Shown here: piece by piece, positions 1 through 10,035 of the stretch
Layout: every line of letters starts with the position of its first letter
Numbering within the stretch: position 1 is the first letter of the stretch
Assembly (NCBI RefSeq): GCF_021018805.1
Contig: NC_086254.1
Location: forward strand, 496,001-560,000
DNA length: 64,000 nucleotides
DNA from: Prinia subflava
Lineage: Eukaryota; Chordata; Aves; Passeriformes; Cisticolidae
Direction: 5' to 3'
Program-made: the position numbers and the translations under genes
Notes under the pieces: model-generated
Seen by the model: the letters and a program-made list of their open reading frames with translations, nothing else
Told to the model about the DNA's origin: nothing
The model's database searches: none

Positions 1-534
1 TTAACTGAGCTACAGCAGCATCATTCCTTCCTAGATGTGCCCATCCCTCTTCCTGGCTCTAAATGGAGTTATGGGGTCCTGCAACTACACAGCTGAGATC
101 TTCAGCTAAGTCTTTCCAAGGAAGACAAATGTCTCTTCCAAAATGAGTTAACTAATTATGAGAAATATGTGCACACATGTGCAGCCAATTTTCTTGTGTT
201 TTGCTCATACTGTCTCCTTAATTGCTATGAAAAAGACGTGGGTAGTCAGACATGAATTAATTCTGTCACTATATTTAATGTTTTAATAAATGTCAATTAA
301 TAGTGAATTGTAAACAAAATCCATTGCAAACCCTAAAACCTTGGACAGACCCCCAAGCACCAAGACATAATGGAGCCTTGCAGGCTGAGGAGCAGACTTG
401 GAAAGGGACTGGTGGACAGCAAGTGGATTTAGGAGTGTGGAAGGAAAAGCTGAGGGATGGGGAGGGATAAGGAATTTAGTTACTCTGTGAGGTTTTATTT
501 GCTGGCACCTGCAGACATATACAGATTTGTGCAG
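1..534. other. no gene seen (5' flank or intron of LPO-like pseudogene)
   Basis: AT-rich sequence without a recognisable exon. The peroxidase exon that should precede the one at 882 (proximal-histidine exon) is not present here, so it either lies left of the window or has been lost. Confidence 0.5.
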
Positions 535-740
535 GTACCACTGTTAGGGTGGAGAGGCTCTGGCACAGGGTGCCCAGAGAAGCTGTGGCTGCCCCAGCCC
601 TGGAAGTGTCCAGGGCCAGGTTGGACAGGGCTTGGAGCAACCTGGGACAGTGGAAAGTGTTCCTGTCCATGGCAGGGGGTGGAATGAGATGGACTTTAAG
701 GTCCTTTCCAACCCAAAACTCTCTATGATTCTCTGATTCC
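535..740 (+). repeat. CR1 LINE 3' fragment
   Basis: Typical CR1 3' end. It runs through a 'cagggtgcccagagaagctg' box, 'cagcctgggacagtgg'-like and 'ggtggaatgagatgg' boxes and closes with 'ttccaaccc' and 'atgattctctgatt'. It sits just upstream of the first visible LPO-like exon. Confidence 0.9.
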
Positions 741-881
741 ATATACACATGGTGAAATGAAAATACGGAGATGAAACCACACCCAGCCCCTAGCTGGGTG
801 GGGTTTCAGCTGTATGAAAGTGACCACCAAAGCTGCACCTTGGCACAAAAAAAATCTTTCCTTGATTTGCAATGTCTGCAG

Positions 882-2860
882 GAGGCATCGACCCCCTGAT
901 CCGGGGCATGGTTGTGGATCATGCAAAACTCATGAAACAGAATGAGCTGCTCATTGAGGAGCTCTGGAACCACCTCTTTGAACAGACAGAGGTGATGGGT
1001 CTGGATCTAGGAGCCGTGAACATGCAACAGGGAAGAGACCACGGTCTTCCAGGTAAGGAGACACAAATCCACACCTTCTGTGAATAAGACCTTTCTTTTC
1101 TCCTGCTGCTTAACCCATGAATGAACTAAGTTTTTACTATACTAATGGGAAGAACCAGTACTTTGACCTTCACCTTGAGGGTGAAGGATGAACAGACTGT
1201 CAAGCTCAGGGAATAAAAAAATTCTGGATTATAAAAATCTTTTTGTGAGACATTTGCAACAAGGACAAAATGCTTAGAAATGAAAGATGATGTTTGGGAT
1301 AATGTAAGAAAGAGGGTAAGAGACAGTGGTGTATTGCAAAGAGAGTGTATGTGTGGTACAGAAGGTACAGACACAAGTGACCAAATTCAGCTTTCACATG
1401 GGCTTGGACAGGTCCTCTGGGCTTTGTTCTTTGCTCATCAATCTTGTTGTGTGTCCCAGACAAGCCAGAGTTCTGAGCAGAAGTGACTTGCACCCACAGG
1501 TGGGTCTGCCCTAGGTGCTAGGGAGAAACAGGTGCTCTTGGGTTAAACACAACCAAATTTCCTTTTTACTAAGAATTTAATCCTAGAAATTTTGCCTCCC
1601 AAAGTGGCAAGGACTGATACATTCACATTCAGCAGTAGAAAGATATAACCAACAGGATGAGATTTAGTGTACATGTGAGAAAGACCTTTGAAAATGTTAT
1701 GTTTGTTGGGACTGCCTGGACAATAGCACTTTCCAGATCTTTTGCCATGAGAAGAAGCAGGCAGTGTTCATGGGCTAAGAAAGGTGCTGTGGAGATGTGG
1801 TGGTGGGTCCTAGTCATCTGCTTCTCCTGCCCTTGCAGGTTACAATGCCTGGAGTGGCTTCTGTGGGCTCTCCCAACATCAAACTATAGAACTAAACTAC
1901 CCAACCCCAAACTATAGAAACTAAAAAATCTGAGGTGCTGGGCAATCCCAAATTGGCCAAGAAGTTCATTAATGTATATGGGACACCATAAAATATCGAC
2001 TTCTGGATTGGGGCAGTTGCAGAGCCATGGTTCCCCAGGGCAGAGTTGGGCCCCTCCTGACCTGCATTATTGGCACCCAGTTCAGGAATCTGCGTGATGG
2101 GGACAGGTAAGAGATAATTCTCTGTGCAATTTTTTAGGGGGAAATGCTGATATTTACTGTGACACACTAATCCAACCCATCTACAGCACTCCAGTGAGTG
2201 CTCCCAGCAAGGCTCACCCCTTGATTTTAGCCCAGTTGCCAAAGGGCTGTTTTTTGCAGTGTGTTTATCTAGATTCGCGTGGCTGAGGCACACCAGATCC
2301 AGATCATGAGGGATCTGCTGTGGCCTCTGCCTGAGGTGACTTAGCTCTCAGGGCATAAATCCCTGCATCTCAGCAGCCTGCTGATGCTCTGTGGAAGAAG
2401 CAGGCTCTCTGCACTGGCAGAATCCAGATCTGTTCACACTGGAGACACCTCTTTCTAAAGGGGTGTGCCTGGAGAAAGTGGATCTAAGCAACATTCAGAC
2501 TTACCTCGGTCAGGTTCCCATCTCTGCAAGTAACCAGAGATTATAAACTGCTTCTGAAAATTTCATTGCAGATTCTGGTGGGAAAACCCAGGAGTTTTCA
2601 CTCCACAACAGTTGCAAGCATTGAGAAAAATCTCAGTGTCAAGGGTGATCTGTGACAATACTCATATCAAAAAGGTACTCAGGGATGTGTTCATGATCAA
2701 CACTTATCCTGAGGACTTCACTGATTGCCAAGAGATTGACGTGCTTGACCTCTCATCCTGGAAAGATGAGCCTGAGAGTGCCACAAAAGGTACCAGTGGT
2801 CTGAGATATGTCAAAAATAATAAATGTGCTATGAGGCCTCTTCCAGGCTTAAAAGAATGA
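882..2860 (+). pseudogene. LPO-position haem peroxidase, last three coding exons, disrupted
   Basis: Three exons of an animal haem peroxidase (XPO family, MPO/EPX/LPO). Exon 882-1052 (171 nt) follows a CTGCAG acceptor and encodes GGIDPLIRGM to NMQQGRDHGLPG. The family's invariant NMQRSRDHG has become NMQQGRDHG. Exon 1839-2106 begins GYNAWSGFCGLSQ but then meets TAA and TGA stops, contains a duplicated 'aaactatagaa' block, shifts frame, and recovers [20 protein letters not shown] at its end. It is 268 nt long; the equivalent exon of the minus-strand paralogue is 238 nt. Exon 2572-2860 is open: [13 protein letters not shown], a C-terminal [12 protein letters not shown] block, then a stop. Splice sites are retained, so this is a decayed unprocessed copy. 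Placement on + and facing a - strand peroxidase matches mammalian LPO facing MPO. Earlier exons are outside the window. Confidence 0.85.
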
Positions 2861-3674
2861 AAGAATTAAGGTGTCTGTCTTCTTACCCCTAAAAGAAGAT
2901 GACTGTTCATTTAGCTACATTCAGACACCACTGGAGGCAGAAGTGCTGTTAATTGGGTTTCCAAGCAATCCATCATTTTCATTATCCCTTATTCCTTGCC
3001 ATCTGCTTCCTTTCAAGCAGATGGGAAATCCCTCAAAATCCAGCCTGTTCTGGACCTTGGAATGTGTTCTTTAAAGAGCTTATTCCAGAACAACCGTAGT
3101 CTTTCCTGACAGCAAAGTTGTTGATGAAAAAATAACTAGAATTAGCCAACCTGCTCCAAGGTCTTACTCTGCTGCTCCAAGTTCCTGCTCTCCTCTCATC
3201 TTCCCCAAAGCTTTAAATCAGTTTAAGGTATATCTAGAGTAGTTTTGACACTGTATGGCCTCACACACCAGTAGCTGACACACATGATCAAAGGTTATGA
3301 TGTGCCACAGTAAAACAGTGTCTTTGTCTGAGAGATGTGGACACTCAGTGTCCTACTCAAACACTTTGGACCAGGGCTCTCCCAGCTGAGATGATGTGGG
3401 AGAACAGAGACTTGAGGAATGGACCAGATTGTATTCTTTTTCCTTCTGACAACCATTTATAGATGATCACACACCTGGGGATCACCTACACTGTTCTCCT
3501 GCAAGGCACAGACCACAAAGCATCTCCATGCAGGTCCTGTATTGAGTTTGAGTAACTATTTGAGGGAAACACTGTCGTTTAAGACAGATACCTGCACTTA
3601 AAGGCTGAATTATGGTGGTTTCACCCCATTCTGTAGGACCTGAGTCCAGCTCACCTTCTCTCTAAACAACAGAG
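2861..3674. other. 3' flank of LPO-like pseudogene, nothing recognised
   Basis: Unique-looking sequence with no open exon, no RNA gene and no clear CR1 boundary. It may include the former 3' UTR of the peroxidase. Confidence 0.4.
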
Positions 3675-3766
3675 GGGTTTTTTTGTTTTGTTTTTTGTTT
3701 TTTTTGTTTTTTGTTTTGTTTTGTTTTGGGTTTTTTGTGGTTTTTTGGGTTTTTTGGGGTTTTTTT

Positions 3767-3810
<44 letters not shown>

Positions 3811-3935
3811 TTTTTGGTTTTGTTTTTGGTTTTTTGTTTGTTTGTTTGATTGTTTTGTTTGTTTGTTTGTTTGTTTGTTGGTGGGTTTTTTTGGTGTTTT
3901 TTTGTGGGTGGTGTTTTTTTTTTTTTGTATTCTTA
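3675..3935. repeat. T-rich low-complexity tract
   Basis: About 260 bp that is nearly all T with interspersed G. It passes through GTTTT and GTTT microsatellite-like phases around a pure T run of about 40 at 3768-3809. Long open frames on both strands here are artefacts of composition. Confidence 0.95.
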
Positions 3936-4562
3936 CGGTCACTACTAAAATGTGTTGAGCTGCTTCCCGTGGCTCCTTTCTCAGAAGGCTTGGGGGAAGT
4001 AAAAGTGTTTGTGTAAGCCAGAGAGAGTAAAATTCCAGGGCTAAAAGCAGCTGCTAGAAGTTTAACCTTTTGAAATGGCAAGAAATTGCCCCCAAACCAC
4101 TCATTCTAAGGCTGGAATTCTAAGGCACAGTGTCTCAGAGGTGCAAGGATACAGGGATGACAAAAATGGTGTGTCCAGGAAAGACTTTCTGCCACTCAGC
4201 AGCTTTTTCTGCTTTATTGACAGTTTCTAATCCTGCTCATCAGACCAGTGTTGGAAACCTCTAATGGTGGCACTGAGCTGCTTCTGGGGAACTCCTGCCT
4301 GGACATCAGGCTCTGCTGGCTGCTGTTGACTGAACATCAGCACATGGTTTCCCAGAGGGGACCTCACGACTATGTCATCTGTTTTATTTCCTGTAATGTG
4401 TTTTTTAAAAATATAATTTCTTACTAAAAACTTCCAGTAATGTAATTCTTCAGATGGAAGGGCAGTGATATTTTGTTTTCTGTTGCCAAGGCCGTTTCTA
4501 GAGGTTATAGGTCTTAAAGGTCTAAGAACATTTTAAGGTCTTCAACAAAGTTGTTTATTACA
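3936..4562. other. intergenic, nothing recognised
   Basis: No exon-like open frame with splice sites and no RNA gene. The sequence ends at the 3' tail of the long minus-strand CR1. Confidence 0.4.
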
Positions 4563-4648
4563 TCACAGAATCACACAGAATCACAGAATAATGAGGTTGG
4601 AAGAGACCTCTAAGATCATCAAGTCCAACCTATGCCTTAACACCTCAA

Positions 4649-6406
4649 CTAGACTATAGCACTAAGTGCCATGTCCAGTCTTTTTTTAAACACATCCAGA
4701 GATGGTGACTCCACCACCTCCCTGGGAAGACAATTCCAGTGTTTTATTATTCTTTCAGTGAAAATTTTTTTCCTAATATCTAACCTGTACCTTCCCTGAC
4801 GTAGCTTGAGACTGTGTCCCCTTGTTCTGTCAGTTGCTGCCCGGTGGAAGAGACCTACCCCCACCTGTCTACAGTCTCCCTTCAGGAAGTTGTAGAGAGC
4901 AATAAGGTCACCTCTAAGCCTCCTCTTCTCCAGGCTAAACAACCCCAGCTCCTTCAGGCGTTCCTCATAGGGCTTGTGTTCCAAGCCCCTCATCAGCTTT
5001 GTTGCCCTCCTCTGGACACGCTCAAGCATCTCAATATCCTTCCTAAACTGAGGGGCCCAGAACTGGACACAGTACTCAAGATGTGGTCTCACCAGCGCCG
5101 AGTACAGGGGAAGAATGACCTCCCTGCTCCTGCTGGTCACACAATGCCTAATGCAGGCCAGGATGCCATTGGCCTTCTTGGCCACCAAGGCACATTGCTG
5201 GCTCATATCCAACCAGCTGTCGACCAGCACCCCCAGGTCTCTTTCCGCTTGAACACTGTCCAGCCACACTGTCCCCAGCCTGTAACGCTGTAGGGGATTT
5301 TTGTGACCAAAATGTAGAACTCGACACTTAGACTTATTAAACTTCATGCTGTTGGACTCTGCCCATCCATCCAACCAATCTAATTCTCTCTGCAGAGCCC
5401 TTCTCCCTTCCAATAGATCAACACAAGCTCCCAGCTTAGTGTCGTCTGCAAATTTACTAATGAAGGACTCAATGCCCTCATCCATGTCATCTATAAAAAT
5501 ATTAAATAGAACTGGTCCCAGTACAGACCCCTGAGGGACACCACTGGTGACTGGTCGCCAGCTGGATGCAGCACCATCCACCATCACTCTCTGGGCCCGG
5601 CCATCCAGCCAGTTCCTAACCCAGCAAAGAGTGCTCCTGTCCAAGCCGTGGGCTGCCAGCTTATCTAGGAGTATGCTATGGGAGACAGTATCAAAGGCCT
5701 TGCTGAACTCTAAATAGACAACATCCACAGCCTTTCCTGCATCTACCCGATGAGTTACCTGGTCATAGAAGGAGACCAGGTTGGTCAGATATGACCTATC
5801 CTTTGTAAACCCATGTTGACTGGGTCTGATACCCTGGCCATCTTGTAAGTGCTGTGCGATAGCACTCAGTATGAACTGCTCCATTATCTTACCTGGTACT
5901 GAGGTCAGGCTAATTGGCCTGTAATTACCAGGATCCTCCTTCCTACCTTTTTTATAAACAGGTGTCACATTGGCCAGTTTCCAGTCGCCTGGAACCTCAC
6001 CAGTGAGCCATGACTCCTGATAAATGATGGAGAGCGGCTTCGCAAGCTCATCTGCCAGCTCTCTCATCACCTTAGGGTGGATCCCATCTGGTCCCATAGA
6101 TTTATAAATATCCAAGTGTCCCAGCAGCTCTCTGACTGCCTCCTCTTGGATAACAAGAGGACCATTCTGATCCCTGGTACCACCTACCAACCCCTGAGGA
6201 CAGTTGTCTTGAGGATAAGCTGTCCTACCAGTAAAGACTGAGGCAAAGAAGGCATTAAGTATTTCTGCTTTTTCCTCATCTTTAGTTACTAAGTTGCCTG
6301 CCTCATCCAATAAGGAACCGAAGCTGGTTATACCCTTCCTTTTATCATTGATATATTTGTAAAAACTTTTTATTGTTTTTAACAGAAGTTGCCAAGTTAA
6401 CTTCAA
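4649..6406 (-). pseudogene. CR1 ORF2 reverse transcriptase region
   Basis: An uninterrupted 585-codon frame encoding the CR1 reverse transcriptase. Visible family motifs are YRPISLTS in the fingers, [22 protein letters not shown] (motif A aspartate), [13 protein letters not shown] (motif B) and the catalytic FADD box in [10 protein letters not shown], followed by the C-terminal [10 protein letters not shown] and [11 protein letters not shown] blocks. Upstream, the endonuclease tail continues in another frame at complement(6487-6930). The break between the two frames falls in A-rich homopolymers around 6420-6520, so one or more small indels separate them. The element is therefore not intact and is also 5'-truncated, but the preserved RT frame suggests a relatively young insertion. 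Confidence 0.9.
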
Positions 6407-6486
6407 ACTGAGCTTTGCCCTCCCTGATTTTTTTTCTACATGCCCTAGCAGCTCCCTTAAATACTTCTTGAGAAATCAGACCCTCC

Positions 6487-6930
6487 TTAAAAAGATGATA
6501 CATCTTTTTTTTTATTTCTAAGTTCCTTCAAAACCTCATTGCTCATCCAGACTGGACGTTTGCCTCGTCGACTCTTCTTTCGGCACACAGGGACAGTCTG
6601 TTCTTGTGCCCTCAAGATTTCTGTTTTGAAATACACCCATCTCTCCTGGACTCCTTTGTTTTCAAGGACTGTTTCCCAAGGAACTCTCTGAATAAGTCTC
6701 TTAAATAGGCCAAAGTTTGCCCTCCGGAAGTCCAGTGTAGAGATCTTAGTGATATTTCTCCTTATTTCACCAATTATCGAGAATTCTATAATTTCATGAT
6801 CACTGCACCCCAAGCGGCCTCCAACCTCCACATCACCCACCCGTCCATCTCCATTTGTGAACAATAGGTCTAACATAGTCCCTCCCCTCGTGGGCTTGCC
6901 CACCAGTTGTGACAAAAAGTTATCCTCCAC
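6487..6930 (-). pseudogene. CR1 ORF2 endonuclease C-terminal part, frame-shifted from RT
   Basis: An open frame reading CR1 endonuclease C-terminus: DNFLSQLVGKPTRGG, MLDLLFTN, GCSDHEIIEFS (the conserved SDH catalytic histidine region of APE-type endonucleases) and the linker KRPVWMSNEVLKELRNKKK. The frame then breaks in an A run before the RT frame begins at 6406. Confidence 0.9.
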
Positions 6931-7027
6931 ACACTCTAAAAACTTTCTAGGTTGCTGTTTTTCTGCTGTATTAAGTTCCCAGCAGATGTCTGGTAGGTTG
7001 AAGTCACCTACAAGAACAAGGGCTGAT

Positions 7028-7215
7028 GACCCTGAAACATGAAAGCATGTATCTGAAGGTGCGAGAGTCCTGAATGAGTGGTCTTACAGTCTCACAATCG
7101 GTTATAAGTATAAAGTCTTAGGAAGCAAAGTTCCAGTAAAGCAATAATCAAAACACAGAATTTAACATCACAGCCTCCAGGTAAAACAACCTCCAGTCTC
7201 CTGACCCCAAGCAGG
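7028..7215. other. unclassified sequence between CR1 and tandem repeats
   Basis: No coding exon. It appears to belong to the same LTR/retrovirus-like block as the sequence to its right, but I see no diagnostic motif. Confidence 0.3.
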
Positions 7216-7440
7216 GTTTCTAGCCACAGGGATCGCAGTGACAGGGAAGATCCCGAGATTCAGAACCCACACAGAGTTTCCAGCCGCAGGGTCGTGTGGC
7301 AGTGAGGGATCCCAAACCCAGCAGAGTTCCTGGCCGCAGGGTCACAGTGGCAGAAAGGGTGTCCCAGGGTCACAGAGGCAAGAAGGGGTCCTGGGGTCCC
7401 GAACCCTCACAGAGTCCCCAGCAGCCCCGAACAGAGTTCC
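7216..7440. repeat. degenerate ~55-60 bp tandem repeats
   Basis: Successive units share 'gtttcc(t)agccgcagggtc', 'cagtggcag' and 'cccaaaccc(a/t)cacaga' blocks and begin near 7216, 7276, 7326 and 7410. Unit length varies by indels. The open frames crossing this block are repeat-driven and proline/glycine-rich, so I do not call them genes. Confidence 0.7.
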
Positions 7441-7749
7441 GGGGCAAACGCTGCAAGGGGGAAAGGGAAGAGACGGGACCCCAGGGCCCTGATCCAAGCG
7501 ACAAAGGCTACAATAGACGGTACCATTAGAATCCCATTCAGCTCCCTGGCAGGGCTCCTTCCTCAGGCTGCAGAAGGTGGAGGGTGGATCCACAGATCAG
7601 ATTGATCAATCGATACCTTCACTTCCAACCCAGAGGCTTTTTATCCATAAGTTACAAATGCATATTCATACCTTTATCTACACACTACCCTGTTGGAGTC
7701 TAGAACATCCCTCTGGCCACCCTGGAGGGTTTGGAGACCGGACAGGGGG

Positions 7750-7796
7750 CCTGGGATCTGTACAGGGGGGTCAGTTAGACCCACACAGATCCCAGG
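7750..7796. repeat. 12-bp perfect inverted repeat (hairpin)
   Basis: CCTGGGATCTGT at 7750-7761 pairs perfectly with ACAGATCCCAGG at 7785-7796. An inner GGGTC/GACCC pair lies between them. The sequence sits within the LTR-like block. Confidence 0.85.
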
Positions 7797-7929
7797 AGGA
7801 CACTGACTCTGATTCCTGTCCATGGGAGTGAACATTCACATGCAGGAAGAATCACAAATCCTAAGAATTTAAAATAAGTAGTGGATGGTTTATTATAGAA
7901 TATAAATATAGAAATTAGGATTCTTAGCA

Positions 7930-8342
7930 TATGGGGCTGAGGAGACAAGATGGAGGAATTGGGGAGTGGCCCCTGTCCTCCTTGTTCTTGCTCTCGTCCC
8001 CCATCTTGTGCTGAGTTGGGTTTTAGAGATTGGCTTAGAGTAGAAATGACATGTTAGTATAGGTAGTAGGTATTGGTAAAATTTTGTAAATAAAAAATAC
8101 GTCTTGGACAGTGGTTGGGTCAGGGGTACTGTACATAAGGTGCGGGGCTCTCTGATCCGCCCAGTCTGCCGCGTGTCCTGCTCTGCGGAGACACCTTGCA
8201 GAGCTGAGAAAGAACTAAGATAATGTACCCTGCCAGGGAGGCCTGGAAGAGCTGAAAAAGGACTGAGATAATGAAGAATAAACAACCTTGGAAATGTGCA
8301 CCGGCGGACTCAGCTTGTTGTCTCTACCTCTGGTGTGTAACA
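7930..8342 (+). mobile_element. probable endogenous-retrovirus LTR
   Basis: This interval has LTR-like organisation: a polyadenylation signal AATAAA at about 8277-8282, a following GT-rich segment 'ggtgtgtaaca' ending in ACA at 8342, and a GC-richer region upstream containing 'gtgcggggctctctgatccgc'. I could not place the 5' TG terminus or a target-site duplication, so the left boundary is approximate. No gag, pol or env reading frame is visible on either side. Confidence 0.5.
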
Positions 8343-8375
8343 CTTAGGGCAAAGAGAAGACTGAAAACCTTATTA

Positions 8376-8464
8376 CCTCTGGGAACAGCAACCCAGAGGA
8401 AACTCCCAGGGAACAGCAACCCTGGGGGGAAACCTTATTACCTTGGGGACCAGCAACCCCAAGG
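8376..8464. repeat. three consecutive covarying stem-loops
   Basis: Hairpin 1 (8376-8399) has stem CCTCTGGG/CCCAGAGG and loop AACAGCAA. Hairpin 2 (8403-8428) has stem CTCCCAGGG/CCCTGGGGG with one G-T pair and the same loop. Hairpin 3 (8441-8464) has stem CCTTGGGG/CCCCAAGG and loop ACCAGCAA. The loop is nearly constant while stem bases change on both sides so that pairing is kept. 'aaaccttattacc' precedes hairpins 1 and 3. Position just 3' of an LTR-like end suggests a retroviral leader structure, but that is inference. Confidence 0.9.
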
Positions 8465-8577
8465 AGAATCTCAGGGAAACAATACTACCCAATCTAGGTG
8501 CAATTTCCTAAGTTCGTAAAACTATGAAAAACTATGAAAAGCAGTATCAAAAACCTACGCATATAGCATATCAGTGC

Positions 8578-8689
8578 AAAAACTCTATCTTGGTAGCGTA
8601 AAAGTTCTATCTTATTGTGTGTAAAAATTCTATCTTGTTATGTGAAAAACTCTATCTTAACATATGAAAAAGCTTTATCTTATTTGCGT
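8578..8689. repeat. 22-23 bp tandem repeat, five copies
   Basis: Five units each start with AAAA(A/G) followed by (C/T)TCTATCTT, or CTTTATCTT in the last, and a 3' T/G-rich piece ending in GT or TG. Stem-like pairing is not evident. Confidence 0.85.
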
Positions 8690-8798
8690 AAAGTTCATAC
8701 CAAAAATTATAAATAGTACTCTATTTTTGTTATGTCTAAACTCTATCACTAGGCCTGAAGCTCTGTACTTCTACACTAACAATTAGGCACTTAGGGCA

Positions 8799-9319
8799 CA
8801 TGAAACTTAAAACTGAGGCTTAGATTTCTACTTTAGGTGTGTGTGGATTTATATATTCTATTTTTTCTAAAGGTTTTAATTCAGTCCCTGCAGGGGATCC
8901 ATGGAAACATGGACTCCAACATTCTGTTACCCTAAAAAATTGATCAGAGGCTTTATGACTCTCTAAAAGTGTAATTATGACAAGTACACTTCCCATACTG
9001 AATCGGTGTCAAACCTGCAGGCTGGCATTTTTGCATTGAAAAATCAAATTCTTTATCCTTTGTACCTGCTCAAAAATTAACGTATTCATGTAATCTTCAC
9101 CAAAACTTCCCAATCTTCTGGTTTTGCACAAGAGAAGAAGCTGTTTAGGCTGTTTCTAATCAGCAGTGAGATTTCAGCCTTTGAAGACACTAAAGCATGG
9201 CAGCTGCACCTTGGAGCCTTGAAACAAGTTTTATTTAAATCCTAAAGTGAACTTGTGTGGTTTGGGTGTTCTGGGCAGTAATAAAACACATCCTTGTACA
9301 CTCACCTACAGTTGGCATC
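8799..9319. other. AT-rich sequence, no gene
   Basis: It contains a small perfect hairpin with a GAAA loop (TCCATG/CATGGA, 8897-8912) and otherwise no recognisable feature. Confidence 0.4.
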
Positions 9320-10035
9320 AATGACAGCCTGGGGGCAGAGGGGTTGGAAATCTTTCCATCAGAAAAGGGTCATGGGGGAGCTGGTTGACAGTGGCTGAAC
9401 AAGAGCCCAAGCGTGCCCAGGTGGGCAAGAGTCCAGTGATACCTGGGCTGTGCCAGACACAGTGTGACCAGCAGGACCAGGGCAGTGACTGTCCCCCTGT
9501 GCTGGCACTGCTGAGGCCCCACCTCAAATCCTGTGTTCAGTTTTGGGCCTCTCGCTGCAAGAAAGTGAAAGGCTGGAACATGTCCAGAGAAGAGAATGGA
9601 GCTGGGAAGGGTCTGGAGCCCCAGGAGCAGCTGAGGGAGCTGGGAAAGGGGCTCAGCCTGGAGAAAAGGAGGCTCAGGGGGACCTTGTGGCTCTGCACAA
9701 CTCCTGACAGGAAAGGACAGCCGGGGGGGTCTGGCCCTGCTCCCAGGGAACAGGAACAGGAGGAGAGGGAATGGCCTCAGGCTGGGCCAGGGGAGGCTCA
9801 GAGTGGACATCAGGAGGAATTTCTCCATGGAAAGAGTGCTCAGGCCTTGGCAGGGGCTGTCCAGGGAAATTTGGAGTCCCCATTCTTCTAGGTGTCCAAG
9901 GAAGGACTGGATGTGGCAGTCAGTGCTCTGGGCTGGTTGAGAAGGCGGGGATCAGGCACAGGTTGGACTCTATGATCTTAGAGGGCTTTTCTAACCTAAA
10001 TGATTCTGTGAATATGTGTGTGATTCTGTGTAAGT
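9320..10035 (+). repeat. CR1 LINE 3' fragment (~0.7 kb)
   Basis: The CR1 3' coding remnant and 3' UTR are visible in order: 'ctgaggccccacctcaaatcctgtg', 'ggagcagctgagggagctggg', 'ctctgcacaactcctgac' and a closing 'aatgattctgtgaat' tail. Frames crossing it are degenerate. Confidence 0.95.

Larger units (their letters stand above)
4563..7027 (-). mobile_element. CR1 LINE, 5'-truncated, long copy
   Basis: A 2.46 kb CR1 non-LTR retrotransposon lying on the minus strand. Its 3' terminus is at the left, with three ATTCTGTG-type octamers (complement of 4563-4590). Its coding region carries the C-terminal part of the endonuclease (SDHEIIEFSI region, complement of about 6490-7020) followed by the reverse transcriptase and C-terminal region. 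The 5' truncation falls inside the endonuclease, just upstream of a GDFNLPDICWEL motif. Such truncation is the normal result of incomplete target-primed reverse transcription. Confidence 0.95.
8341..8798. repeat. interval flanked by 11-bp direct repeat CACTTAGGGCA
   Basis: CACTTAGGGCA occurs at 8341-8351 and again at 8788-8798. The roughly 450 bp between them holds the three hairpins and the 22-bp tandem repeats. It could be a target-site duplication or a chance or duplicated segment of a retroviral leader. Confidence 0.6.

Noticed and set aside
3610..4081. Lysine- and phenylalanine-rich open frames of 90-139 codons across the T-rich tract
   Set aside because: They exist only because the tract lacks stop codons in those frames. 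There are no splice context or motifs.
4814..5534. Plus-strand open frames of 62-159 codons
   Set aside because: Antisense shadows of the minus-strand CR1 reverse transcriptase.
7238..7593. Gly/Pro-rich open frames of about 80 codons
   Set aside because: Produced by the degenerate tandem repeats. They are not retroviral or host domains.
9370..9891. Open frames of about 150-170 codons on both strands
   Set aside because: They cover a degenerate CR1 3' fragment that encodes no complete domain.
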